NCBI RefSeq assembly: GCF_020882245.1
Contig: NC_083598.1
Location: 67,927,858-67,991,857 of the forward strand
From: Rhopalosiphum padi
Lineage: Eukaryota; Arthropoda; Insecta; Hemiptera; Aphididae
Reading direction: 5' to 3'
Length of the DNA: 64,000 bases
The notes under the pieces: model-generated
What the model saw: only the letters and a program-made list of their open reading frames with translations
Told to the model about the DNA's origin: nothing
Databases searched by the model: none
Translations under genes and position numbers: made by a program
Shown here: positions 12,514-24,229 of the stretch, piece after piece
Numbering within the stretch: position 1 is the stretch's first letter
Layout of the letters: the number at the start of each line of letters is the position of its first letter

Positions 12514-15500
12514 TTAGAGGCCAAACAAAAATCTGCGTGCTTTAATAGCACCAGCTGTTGAGGCGAGAGAGCTATCTGAACCTGCTCTAATTTCAATTTC
12601 AGCTAATAAAGCATTAACATGTTCTAATACCTAGAAAACAAAATAGAATAAATAATTACATAATAACAAAATACAATAAATAATTCAATTTATACTTTAT
12701 TTACTATTAAGGATTGACAAACATTTGTCTCTGTATCCTTCCACAAATCACGACATCTTTCTGCCAAAGAAATAGCTCGGTCATAATAATGTAAATCCAT
12801 ATAATAATGTCCCAAGTATAAATATATTTTGCTTAATATCAAATTCAACTCAATAGTATTTCTATTTTTTATTCCAACTTGCAAAGCTCTTTTAGTCATC
12901 ACACTAAAATGTTCACGGGTTAATTCATTGCTACAATCGCCATATCTATCATAAAATCTATAAAAAAAAATATATATATATATATATATACTATAAAATA
13001 TTTAAAGTGTATGATACTTTTATTATAATATAATCAATTTTTAAATGTTTGTATGTTATTTTAATTTTATTCTCAAAAAAATGAACTAAAAAAAAAAAAA
13101 AATTGAATCATAACTATTTTTCACTCCTGGGCGGCTATACCTGATTACCCATCACTCTTCGATGTTAGCCCATTTATACTAAGATCCTTGGGTAGTATTA
13201 AAAAGGGGGTCAGTAAATACTGAGTGTGCCTCAGGGCGCCAAGAAGGTTATCCGCCACTGATTAACATCAAAACACTATATAATTATTATAAATGTTGTT
13301 TATAATATAATCTTTGTAATCTGTAGTGGCAATACTTTCTTGATTAATATTTCAATGCACTCTAATAAAATTAAATAGCCATAGGATAGCCATTCCTTAG
13401 AAAAACTTCAGATGCTGTTACTGAACATGATGAAAATATGATATAAACACTAAACAATATTATCTAGTATAATACCCAATTTGCATTAATATGTTATATT
13501 AAAATTAAAATATAATTATAACCATATGATAAAATTTTAAACATTTAAATAATATAACATAAAAGTTTAAAGTAATTAAATTATAAACAAATTATGATTA
13601 ACATACTTTGCAAGTTTTAGCATTATTGTTCCATCAGTATCGTAAAATAAGGCTTTATAGAAACAAGCCATTGATTCAAAAATACGATCAGCACGCTCAA
13701 ACATTTCTCCTAATGAAACTAGCATACGATAATCTCTAGGCCTTAAATCACGTGCATGAGTAAAATAAAATAATGCATAATTCGGCAACTTTACTAGTTC
13801 GTAAATTTGACCTAAACCATACCAAGCTCTGTAATCTCTTATATTTATTTCTGTGGACAAAAACAAATTTATTAATAGTTATTAGAAATATAATTAATAA
13901 GTAAAACATTAAAATAATAACTAACAAGACCTTTAGCCCTTGTTTAATGCTTTATTTTAAATTCATCCCATAGTCCAAAAAGTATTTTAATTTAAATAAA
14001 TTTAAATCTTAATGTTTTTTTTAATGCAAATAACTATATTAAAACTTAAAGGTTTATTATTATATTTAATTTATTTCTCAGATGAATTTTATCAATTGTT
14101 TAATATAACAATAAATAATGTATTTTATTTCATCAAAAATATTAAAGTAAATTAATATACTTAAATAATAAAATAACTAAAATGTATATATTCAAGATAA
14201 TTTATTAGCAACCAATTAAGTGGCTATATTGTTTTTATTTCACATTCACATCAAAATAATAATATATTAATACATAATAATGTATAAAATGTATTCAGTC
14301 ACTCTAAAAGAATTTATGCAAAACTAAAAATATTTTTGAATAATCTAAGAAAAAACACTTTTTTCAATTTACATTTATCATTCATAATCTAGACAAAGTA
14401 TTACTTACTTAAAGCTTGACGATATGAAATAATGGCGGCATAAGAGTTTTTCATTTCAATGTATTCATGTCCCAGTAAAGTCCAAGCAGTTACATTAAAT
14501 GGATTAATTCTCACAGCTTTTTTAAAATACAAAACTGATTTGGCGTGATCACATTTTAAACTATACATATTCCCTAAAAACAAAATTTTAAGATAAATAC
14601 CGTGTTGATGATTACATTTGTTACAATATAAAGCAAAATATTAGCATTTTCACACAACATTAGCTAAAAATTTAAGATATTAAGATCTTTTAAGATATTC
14701 TTCATTAAAAATGCAACTAACTTTATTAGAATTAAACAAAAAGTTTTAAATTTTGCTTTAAATAATAAATTTCATACACTATTTATTATTAATATATATT
14801 ACCGAGGACACATAAAGTTTCTTGACGGTAACGATCAATAGACGCTACATACTTGGATAAAACTACGAGTTCATCAGGACTAGTACAGACATACATAAGA
14901 TTTGATAATAGATCTAAATTATCTATTCTGAATGGATCCATTTCCATAACAGTTTTAAATGATACTATTGCATGCGAGATTTCTGTAGAAAAATTAAAAA
15001 TTGATGTTAAAAAGTTAATTTATGCATAAACATGAGTTATAAATTAATATTTACCACGCTTGTTATGATGTGCAATAGCTAATTGAGCTTGTAGATATGG
15101 CCAATCTTGAAAAACAGTATGGCCCAGCTTCAAAATATCATTGTATATATTTACTGCTCGATCAGTTATTTGAAAATCAACATACATATGTGCAATAAAA
15201 AGAAGATGCATCCAATGATTTTCTTTACTTTCATTAAGTCGTAAGTTCAATGCATCAAGCTAAACAATGAATAGTCAAAATAAATTATTGTAAAATCTGT
15301 TTTAACTGGTATAATATTTGTAGTAATTACCATATGTAAGTCCTTAATTAATGTTGCTAACTCTATCCAAGCACCCCAGTAACATGGTTGAATTTGTAAT
15401 GCTCTGACCAATATATCTATAGCTTCATCACATCTATCTATTCTTTTTAACATAACAGCTGTAAGCCATAACAAATATGGATCTTCTCGTTTAATTCGAG

Positions 15501-16440
15501 CTTCTTTGTGATCACCAGCAGACATATTATTTTCTGATTGAGCAGCTAGTGCTGTAATTTTAACTTTTTTAGTAGTATTGTTGCGTTTTGTAATTTTATT
15601 TTTTTTTCCTAGAGTAGTTGTACTGGCTTTTTCAATTCTTAAACTACGTGGTCGTCTACTACATCGTCTTCCTTTAGGAGTGGAATCATCTTCTTGCTGT
15701 AGTACAGAGTGTTTTTGATTAACTATGTCAATATCCAATGTCTCTTGAGATTGTGTTTCTTCTTCAGATTCTTCATCAGAATCATCTTCACTGCCATATA
15801 CATTGAGTATTAATAGTTCATCTAATAATTCCATATATGCTCGCATATTAATTGGTTTAAACGAATCAAATAAGTTAGTTCGCTCATATATACATTCATT
15901 GTGAATGCTTAAATATCTAGCCATATAATGCAAAAACATAGATTTGCTGTTATTTGTATGTTTTGCTATGTGTGCACAGCTATAAATATAGTATATAAAA
16001 AATATATTAAAATCAATTAACATGTTACATAGATATATAGATATTTAAAATTACCTGGGATAATCTTCTAGATCAAAATATGCACGTGCTTTAAAATACA
16101 CCAAATAGTCTTCTAAATTTGTAAACGCTGGTTCTAACTCAAAACGTATGAATTCATTATTTTCATTTTCAAATTCAAAATATGGAGGTATATTTTTTAA
16201 AGTTATCATTAGTTCTGATAGACTGTAAAAAAAAAGAAATCAAATTATTTTTTATTATTAATATTAGTGTTATGATGTAAACTTTTCATTTATGAACAGT
16301 GGCTTTAAAAGCAATACTTACAATTTTGTACTGTGGTGCAAACATCTGTCTCTGGATTCTTGTAAAGCATAAATAATTTCAGCTTTTATAAGCAATGGAT
16401 CTTTGAAGAACTTGTAAAAAGGAAAGTATATATTGGTCAT
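12514..16440 (-). CDS. CDC23: Anaphase-promoting complex subunit 8 (CDC23), TPR protein
   Basis: Nine exons on the minus strand give 702 residues: 16440-16322, 16222-16055, 15979-15331, 15259-15055, 14982-14803, 14573-14409, 13850-13607, 12957-12696 and 12630-12514. All borders are GT..AG and the frame is continuous. CDC23 is a TPR scaffold subunit of the APC/C ubiquitin ligase that targets cyclins and securin in mitosis. The C-terminal two thirds is a row of tetratricopeptide repeats. It includes the diagnostic RDYRAWYGLGQIYE in exon 7, AWTLLGHEYIEMKN in exon 6 and the PYLLWL/CYWGAWIEL region in exon 3. The protein is about 100 residues longer than the human one (597), mainly because exon 3 holds an extra acidic-then-basic stretch (about residues 156-245). 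The start ATG at 16440 has no in-frame alternative that fits the family. The 649-bp intron at 12958-13606 holds TA repeats and a possible small MITE near 13127-13257; the 558-bp intron at 13851-14408 shows nothing. Confidence 0.95.
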
Positions 16441-16799
16441 GATGTAGACGTAGATTTGACAAAATAATACTGACAATTAAATAAAGTTTGTCTCAGTCCA
16501 GCAGACAACTGTTTAATCGCTATTGTATGATTGACGAGTGACGACAATAACTATCATTTCTCGTATAAAATATTTATAAGACGTTTCGTTGAGTTTAATG
16601 TAAAATTATGATTTACAAATGACACATTTTATTTATGTTATTTATTTACAATAATTTATAGGTAATAGGTACTACAATACATTGACATATAAAACATTAT
16701 AAAATTATACATTATGATTTAAGTCTGTATTTCATATTTTCGTCGCGAACCGTTGTGATAACTTTAGATAATACAGTATCTAACCGGGTTTACCACAAA

Positions 16800-16852
16800 C
16801 ACAGATATAGATAATAATTATTATTATATTAAATATATTATCTATATCTGTG
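16800..16852. mobile_element. 53-bp palindromic micro-element with 8-bp duplication
   Basis: A 17-base arm CACAGATATAGATAATA (16800-16816) is matched perfectly by its inverse at 16836-16852 across a 19-base AT spacer. The direct repeat ACCACAAA flanks it exactly (16792-16799 and 16853-16860), as expected of a target-site duplication. It lies about 360 bp upstream of the CDC23 start codon. Confidence 0.7.
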
Positions 16853-17079
16853 ACCACAAATCACGAACTAAGATATATCTATCAAATAGTAAATTCTGTC
16901 CGTCTATCTTTTATTCCACATATTAGTAGTTCCAAAGTCAATTTGTACGAATCGAATTAATATCAAAACGGGGAAAAGTAACCGCCACGAACTATGATTA
17001 ATGATTATAATCATACCGCTCAGCTATACAGTTGTATAGTAGTATACTGATTACTGAATACACGTACAGTACAAACGGT

Positions 17080-18411
17080 AATCGATCAAAAAGTCCCGGG
17101 ACAAAAAGACCGTGGACACAGGGCCGGATTAAGCTAAAATTATACACTAGGCAAAACAATTTAGGCGCCCTTAAAAGATTCATGTTACTCTATAATCTAT
17201 ATACTTAATTTTTTTTTTTTTAATACTATAGGTATCTAATTGTTATTTGTTTCACTTCATAATTCATAGGTTAGCAGGTCTTTGATATCTCAATAGTTTT
17301 ATGGCATTATTCATACTCATTACTCATATTTTATATTATGTATTTATTTCTTTAATACAACTTATAAATATTTATACACAAAAGTAATGTTACAAATATT
17401 ACAATATATTTATATGAATATATATATTATTTATAAAATTTATATTATAAATATATTATATTTCCATGTGCAAATCATTATACATGTGTCTAGTGAGCTC
17501 CATCCTGTTAAACAACTTACTGCTGTCTCAAAATAGCTACACAGGCCAGATCTTCTAATTTATTTTTAAATAATTGGAAGTGAATTACGTATTTCTATAA
17601 CTAATATATTTTATTAATAATATTATGTCTACGTAATTTCATAATATTGTAATATTTTTCAATTATATATTTTTTTGTGTGTGTGAAGTTAGTTTCTATG
17701 TTATCCATAAATATGTCATCCTATATTATTTCTCGTCTCGAGCGCCCCTAAAATTTCGGCGCTCTAGGCAAATGCCTACTTTGCGTATACGTTAATCCAT
17801 GCCTGCGTGGACAAAAAGTCCGGATTCAGTTTTTATAGTCGGACAAAAAGTCCGAAAATACAAAATATTTTATATAATATTTATTTAAAAATTTTAAAAT
17901 GTTTGTAGACATTATATATTATATACATTATATTATTATAATTTTTTTCGACTCTTATTTTCATCTATAATTATATAATTTATTATCAATTTTAATTTTA
18001 ATAGATACATATATTTAAAAATATTAACATAGGTAAAATCACACGATCTCTTAGGAACAACAATATCAACATTTATTTGTAACTAAATACATTTCAACAA
18101 ACAATGAATTTTATTTTATTTATAAATAAGTCAATTCAACTAAAACTAAAAATAAATAAATAGTATATACCTATGAAAAATAAAATATAAATTTGTCATT
18201 ACTATAAATACCTAACTATAGTGGATTTCCGTTATATTTTTGTTGGTTATAGGTACAAAAATATAATAATATAATATGTGTACAAACATTTTTAAATTTT
18301 TAAATATTAATTTTTGAACTTTTTGTCCGACTTTAAAAACTGAATCCGGACTTTTTGTCCAACTTTTTTTAAAACGGACTTTTTGTCTATGGACTTTTTG
18401 TCCGCGATTCA
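17080..18411. mobile_element. Fold-back element with GGACAAAAAGTCC terminal repeats
   Basis: Both ends consist of several near-palindromes of the form GGACAAAAAGTCC. On the left they lie near 17086, 17098, 17809 and 17841; on the right, inverted, near 18318, 18348, 18376 and 18391. The left and right arms are also complementary between the palindromes (GGATTCAGTTTTTATAGTCG against CGACTTTAAAAACTGAATCC). The middle is AT-rich and non-coding. Termini are approximate; CAGTACA occurs just outside both ends and may be part of a target duplication. A hAT element is inserted in the left arm. Confidence 0.65.
17119..17805. mobile_element. hAT-type element, 687 bp, perfect 8-bp duplication
   Basis: The ends are CAGGGCCGGATTAA and the inverse of CAGGCATGGATTAA. 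The 8-bp direct repeat CGTGGACA flanks it exactly (17111-17118 and 17806-17813). Eight-base duplications and CAGGG ends are hallmarks of hAT transposons. It has no transposase and is non-autonomous. It interrupts the left arm of the fold-back element. Confidence 0.85.
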
Positions 18412-18501
18412 GTACAGACTATACTAGTACTCTACTACAGTATCATTTCTTAGATTAATTATCAATTTAATATAATATATATTTTTAATTATAATTTTTA
18501 G

Positions 18502-19571
18502 TGTTCCCAAAAATCCATAAACGGGTAAAAGATATTGGAACTATTTCTCCACGTCAGTTTAAAAGGCGTTTAAGAAATAAAATAAAATAACTTAATAATA
18601 GTCTACCAATTGCCACAAATTTTAAAATTCAGTTATCATCTCAGGTACGTTCAATATTAATTAATATTATAATTAAAAGAAAATAAGTTTGTTTAACTTT
18701 TTATTTTTTTTTTTTAATTAAATTCAATTGCTCTTTTAAAATCCCCTGCTAAACAACTTTATTCAACCACTATTACTAACAATAACTGCAGTTATATTGA
18801 ACCATGTGATTCCAATACAACACTGAACCTTACTAATGAATTTCATACTTGTATTGTAAGTATTACTTATATTTTTTATTTCATTATATACATAAGCGCA
18901 ACTAGTGTATGGCTGTTGACTGTTGAGGCTTAGCACCTCTAAAATAAATTATTCAATTGTTTCCTAAAATATAAATAACTCTTATAAAATTCAACTGTAA
19001 TTCTTAATTTTTATTATTATTTTACATTGCCTATGATAAATATATTAAATAGCATTAACTGTATGCTTGTATTTGTTAAAAGAAATCAATTTTTGTCGTC
19101 AGTATATTGGTACATTATTATACATAATTTTACAGTATATACTATATACACTGAACTATCATATAAAGATAGTATATTATTATTGAAAAAAATTAAACTT
19201 GAGTAAATTTGTTTTGTTTTGTATATTTTTTTTATAGTTGTAAGTGAATATATAATATGGTGGTGTGGGGGCTACGCCTTATTGGGTTACTTTACAATTT
19301 TCATGTAATATCAGGTGGCGGGTACAGCTCCCCAACATTTTAGCTCTAGTTGTGCCACTAGATAGCCTATAAGTACTTATACATTCATTTTTTTTAGGAA
19401 TATTCTGCAGAGATTCAGCCAATTGATGACATATTGTACCTATATGAAACTAATGGCAATAAGGATAAAAACCAAAATTTAGTCCAACAAATTCGTAAGT
19501 GGGCTGTGCAGTTTAATGTATCACATGGTTGTGCAAATGAAATGTTAAATATTCTTAGGAACACAAATTAA
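18502..19571 (+). pseudogene. Decayed transposon-associated coding exons
   Basis: Three exon-like blocks are visible: about 18502-18590 (TISPRQFKRRLRNKIK then a stop), about 18724-18855 (ending at a GTAAGT donor) and 19398-19571 (QQIRKWAVQFNVSHGCANEM, then a stop). The last block resembles a short helical motif found in many multi-copy, transposon-associated insect proteins (LR.WA..{N}.{SH}..L..LL..L). The in-frame stop in block 1 and the abrupt end of block 3 point to a fragment, not a working gene. The middle intron seems to hold another MITE-like insertion (about 18893-19360). Family membership is from memory of the motif only. Confidence 0.4.
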
Positions 19572-19814
19572 TAATTAAATTGTTGACGGCAACGACAAGA
19601 ACGGAGCGATCGGGCAGTCATGGTGTGTTACGACTGACAACTGTTTTATTTTAATATCCTTAATTATTTCGTTGTGCTATTATATATTTTTTCTATTTCG
19701 ATTAATATAACTATTTGTTTTTATTCTCATATCGAGGTACGCACCAAAGCGTTTGTGGCGAGGAAACACTTTAGTAGAAAATAGCAAGACACTATAATAC
19801 TTTATTTCTCTTCC

Positions 19815-20003
19815 AGTACTCGTTATCGTGGTCAGTTGAGAAATAATACGATTTTGTCCAGGTTAAAGAGATCTCACTCTCAAACATCCAGTACTCGTTA
19901 TCGTGGTCAGCTGTTTGAGAGTAAATTAACCTTAGAGTTATAACGTATAAACCCTGCGAGTCTTATTAAATTGTTCTTTGCGTAGTACTCGTTATCGTGG
20001 TCA
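19815..20003. repeat. Three exact copies of a 20-mer, each inside its own inverted repeat
   Basis: AGTACTCGTTATCGTGGTCA occurs at 19815-19834, 19890-19909 and 19984-20003. Copy 2 is enclosed by a perfect 10-bp stem (CTCTCAAACA at 19877-19886 with TGTTTGAGAG at 19912-19921) and an outer 6-bp stem (GGTTAA at 19861, TTAACC at 19926). Copy 1 is enclosed by TTATTTCTC/GAGAAATAA. Copy 3 is enclosed by CTTTG/CAAAG. The stems differ in sequence while the loop is constant. Function unknown. Confidence 0.8.
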
Positions 20004-20195
20004 CCAAAGGATTGTTGAGTAAGCGCTTACCACAGGTATCGATTACTACTTGTTTGACGGTTTGGGAATCGGATGCCGAGATACCTATTCTATACGTTAA
20101 ACCATCGCGTGACATATACGGATATCGGGATATACGACACCACACAAGAACATACGTCATACACTCATACAAAATTACATTTCGTGTCCAGTACC

Positions 20196-20241
20196 ATGAT
20201 CGATACGAGTTGGATTACCAAAGCTGTCGACGATATAAGCG
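20196..20241 (+). CDS. Possible first coding exon, unidentified gene
   Basis: An ATG opens a 15-codon frame (MIDTSWITKAVDDIS) that ends at a strong splice donor, G|GTAAGT, at 20242. A possible acceptor lies near 20427 (CTACAG), but the frame it joins closes within about 21 codons. It could be the 5' exon of a small or truncated gene, or of the transposon whose remains lie just upstream. It is not recognised. Confidence 0.2.
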
Positions 20242-20539
20242 GTAAGTTTAATAATGTTTTGTTGAATGACAGATGACAATCTTTACATAATATGTACTTC
20301 GGGCAATCTCTAAAAATAAATTTTAAAATAAATCGTTGCAATAAAATACAATTTTCAAATCAATTATTATCTAGTCGGTTTTAACAAATAGTAAAATGTA
20401 GAAAAAGCTTTATTTCCTAACCTACAGCTCCCTTTCAATGGTTCCACTTCTGTGATCCAATCATTAATTGTGTTTATTTAAAACATTAAATAACTGGAAA
20501 ATCACATTAAACACCGTCAAAGTTTTATTCAATGGTTGT

Positions 20540-21320
20540 TTAAACCACCACAAATTCGCGCCGTTCATGGCACAACCGGTTCGGTCAATTGTGCGTCGGG
20601 TGCGAACTTTACGCACACGTCTCCACCCCGCTGCCGCTTAAGGCTATCGCGACACCGGTGTGCATGCTCGCCGACTCCGCCGTTACGGCCGCCTCTGTTT
20701 TGTTCTTTTCCAGCGGTCGACCACAACGGTCGATATACCTTTTTTGCTGGCCGTGGGCCTCGCGTATCGTCACCGCAGTTGCGTTTTTTTCGCGTCTTGT
20801 TCGGACCACGTGGTCGACGAGGTTTTTTGTGCGTTGTTGCCATAAATTACGCATAGTTGCGTTGCTGTGCTGGTGTTCATACACCAAAATTATTATATTA
20901 TATTCGTTCGTGTGCGTCGTGTAACGTGCTGTCCGAGAAAACACGTGTTTAAACGAGCTCTTCTGTGTGTTGTCGCCACAGAATCTCACACGGTGTTTTT
21001 CGTCACCGGGTGTGACGCGCTCATCTCAATACAATCATCATTGTTCCAGCGTTCCGGACCACAAGGCAGAGCTCGGGCGGTGTCGGTATCGTTAAACTCC
21101 TTTTTTTGTATTATCATAATTGTATTGTTTGATTTATTGTAATCGTTACATATCCAAATTATTTATTTTATTATTATCTCATGGGCACCCACCTTGATTA
21201 GGATTTTTAGGCCGTTTGTATTTATTATTATTATTATTATTATTATTTGATTATTATATTTTTAGCGCCCGGCAAACGCGGGACGCATAATGTTAATTTC
21301 GGCGTTTTCTATGATTTATA
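20540..21320. other. GC- and CpG-rich island, no recognisable gene
   Basis: The island has overlapping open frames on both strands (up to 126 codons), none resembling a known protein; this is what CpG-rich DNA with few stops would give. An ATT trinucleotide run lies near 21223-21249. It may be a promoter/5' exon or the LTR or leader of a retroelement. Confidence 0.4.
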
Positions 21321-21859
21321 TTATAAGTTTATTCAGTTAGGAATATATTTGTGGTCACCTTCTACTATCCCCTATTCGAGTGCGTGATAAAAGTGTTGTC
21401 TGCGACCGCACTTATTACGTGCCAAAACAATGGTATAGCATATATGGATTTGTAATCATTACCTACTGCTATTAATCCAATAATCTTAAAAAGTAAAGTT
21501 TGTAAAGTTAACTGATTCAGACGAATAAGTAAATAACAAATGTATAAAGTATCAAGATAAAATATAATTTACATCAATGTAATATTTACACTAAAACTAT
21601 ATTTAATTATAATAATAACTGTAAAAATTGTTTTCAATAAATATATACATACTATAGGGACGATTTGACTTCCAAAAATAGTACAAAACGACTCTCCAAA
21701 CAGATAAACGACCTGTGCGTTTTTCAGTATCAACTTGCGAATACGTTTGTCGCCGGCTTGAATAGATCTGTCATATTTAGTAGACCAAACTTGGTTTACA
21801 AGCTCAAATCGTCTCTACGTCAGTGTTAATAATTTTTATTAAACAAAAAAGTTTTCATT
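21321..21859. other. AT-rich spacer
   Basis: I see no gene or clear element here. Confidence 0.5.
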
Positions 21860-22116
21860 TATTACGAACATACAATTTCCATTTTTGTGGCTTGGTGTGG
21901 TGCGATCGTACACTCAACTGCGGAAAGCTCCGAGTGTACATATCGGCCGGTGTTGCTAGCTCCCGGATGGGTGACCACCCGAGATTTTAGTGACAAATTC
22001 TTGCCACTCATACAAACAAACGTGTTTCAACCTACCGTTCCACCCCCCTACAAACGAATTAAAACCATCCAATGGCCTTTGTTGCCGCGGATTAATTAAT
22101 AAATAATAAAAAAAAA
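21860..22116 (+). mobile_element. SINE-like retroposon with 5S-rRNA-like motif
   Basis: A GC-richer body is followed by an AATAAATAATA-A(n) tail. The 8-bp repeat TTTTCATT flanks it (21852-21859 and 22117-22124), as expected of retroposition. Inside is GCTAGCTCCCGGATGGGTGA at about 21956-21975 and the following CC, resembling the internal control region of 5S rRNA genes. I infer a 5S-derived (SINE3-like) element. A 3' fragment of a LINE with a chance resemblance is the alternative. Confidence 0.5.
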
Positions 22117-22799
22117 TTTTCATTCTCATGTATTCGAGTATTCCTAAAAATAAATAGTCAATACACTGCAGAACAAGAAAAGAATCCGGAAGTTACAGTT
22201 ATATATAGTTATATACTAGTGAATTAATTTCCAGCTGCATATACGGTTTAAGGAATGCTTAGTAGAGGAATTTTTATGTTATAGAAGTTTACGAATTCCT
22301 TGATAATAATTCCTCCTGTAGGAGAAGGTAATATAAATAATATATTAGACTAACGGTCCTTCTCATCATTACCTGGTAATTATTTTTATTACATAAGTAA
22401 TTTCCGAAAAAAAGTTTTATAAATAATATTTTTATATTTTTATTTTATTCAATAATAAGTATATATCATACGCCAATATGGTTTACTTACTACCTATATA
22501 TTACTATAGTTACAAAGTTAATAATATATTATGTTGCCACGGGCCACGGCTTATTTTTAATAAAATATTTAGTTTTGTTTAGTTATACTACTATAGATAA
22601 TTAGTTGAATACGTTCTTAAAAATATGTTAATCTAATTATAATTATTACTGCATATATTATAATTACGGTAATAATAACCTACGGTGCTACAATTTTTTC
22701 ACCATTTGGTAACGATCTACGAACATTCCATTTAATACAAGTTACTTTTTGGTATTCTGATATCCATTCATCAATATCTTCGATATTGAGTAAGTTACT

Positions 22800-22933
22800 G
22801 GAGTACACCGCTGATTGGTTGTAGCTGTAGTGAACGCTGGATGTTCGCCGTCCAGACCGGCCCTGTCCCAGCTGCTACATAAGTTTTCGTTTTTTAGCCT
22901 TGTCGCTGCCACTAGTTGTTTCTAGAAAGGACG
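22800..22933 (+). promoter_or_regulatory. Probable non-coding first exon of SOD2
   Basis: A GC-richer block ends in ACG|GTGAGT at 22934, a strong donor. A matching acceptor (TTTCTTAG, ending at 24200) lies 29 bases before the SOD2 ATG. The intervening 1.27 kb would be a 5' UTR intron containing a Helitron-like end. The transcription start is not defined. Confidence 0.45.
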
Positions 22934-23929
22934 GTGAGTACAATGCAATTTTATTTATTAAAATAGAAGAATACTATAACGGAAAAAATTGTAGAAGCTG
23001 TTCGGTGTGTTGAGTTATCAAACTATATATGCGCGTGTTTATTGCTTAATTTTTTCCGTGTGTGCTACTGATCGACACCCGTTTACAGACAGTTAATAGT
23101 TTATAATAATTATAAGATAGTTAAATTAACAATTATTCAAACATTTCAAACAATCATAATTCTGTAGTGGGCCAACAATTAGGTGTATTGATAAAGTATG
23201 AACTATGAAGTACCTAGTCGTGTCGAATGAAGGAAAATGTTAAAAATATTACTTAGTGCTTTAGATTCTGAATAAAGTGAGGAATATATTGATTTTACAA
23301 TGTGTGTTTTTTTATTTTATTTTTTACTTTTTTGTCTGTCATCATGTTTTGGAGTAGTAATAATGCTTCGATTTTCGACTTCAGCCCCTCTTTGAAAAGG
23401 TCATCTAGTTAGTACTTGGGGGGGGGGGAGGTGAAAAGTAAAAAATTTCCAGTAGTTTTCAAAAGCGTCGGGAAAAACCTTGAAAAAATAACGGAAAAAC
23501 GGGAATTTTTACGCATAACCATTATTCATTTTGATTTTGCTGTAACTCAAAAATGAATAATTGTAAATACTTATAATTTCCACAAAATGTTTATGTTATG
23601 GTTATCTATTTACGATTAAATTTTCAAAATATTTTGACTTTTACTACTAATTTAGCTACTAATAGACAATTGAAATTTTCGACTTTTTTAAGTTTTTTTC
23701 TTAAAATGCCGATAAAAATATTTGGCTATCCAAATATTTTTAAAATTTAATACAAGGTTTATTATAAGTTATACTTATCGTGGTAAAAAAAAAACAAAAA
23801 ATTGTTCCGATGCGTAAAACACCGGTCACCGATTAGCTCAATTATATAAATTATAAAATAAATGTTTTTCGTCTTTAAAACACAACAATGTACGTTGATT
23901 TAAGAATTTCATTTTGAGAAAGCAAAAAC

Positions 23930-23961
23930 TGCACACGGGCGAAGCCGGGTAATTCATCTAG
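23930..23961 (+). mobile_element. Helitron-like 3' terminus
   Basis: A GC-rich imperfect hairpin (ACGGGCGAAGCCGGGT) is followed 8 bases later by CTAG and then T. A hairpin shortly upstream of CTRR with insertion before T is the signature of Helitron 3' ends. The 5' end was not located; repetitive sequence back to about 23.3 kb probably belongs to it. No Rep/helicase coding is present, so this would be non-autonomous. Confidence 0.45.
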
Positions 23962-24229
23962 TACAAAATAAAATAATATAAACAAAACGGTACGCGCGTA
24001 GTGAAAATAGCGCGGTGTCGTATCTATAACGGAAGCACTTTTAGTATCATTAAATTATTAACATGTTAATGTTAAACCATGTACATACTTTATTTTCTAA
24101 TCTTTGTTTTAACGCATAATCAATCATTTTTCCATTACTAAACACGAATTAATTATATTACACTTTTGCACTCAAGTTGAAACGTTTTTTAATTTCTTAG
24201 ATTGTTTGCTACCAATTATTTTGTGAAAA

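Noticed and set aside
13127..13257. MITE in CDC23 intron 7
   Set aside because: The right end (inverse of CAGTGGCGGATAACC) is good but the left end matches poorly and no duplication is visible, so it is mentioned only within the gene entry.
20609..20989. 126-codon minus-strand frame and three overlapping plus-strand frames
   Set aside because: All lie in one GC-rich island, are mutually incompatible, and show no family features.
21950..21985. Possible functional 5S rRNA gene
   Set aside because: Only the internal motif resembles 5S; the rest does not, and the tail and duplication indicate a retroposon.
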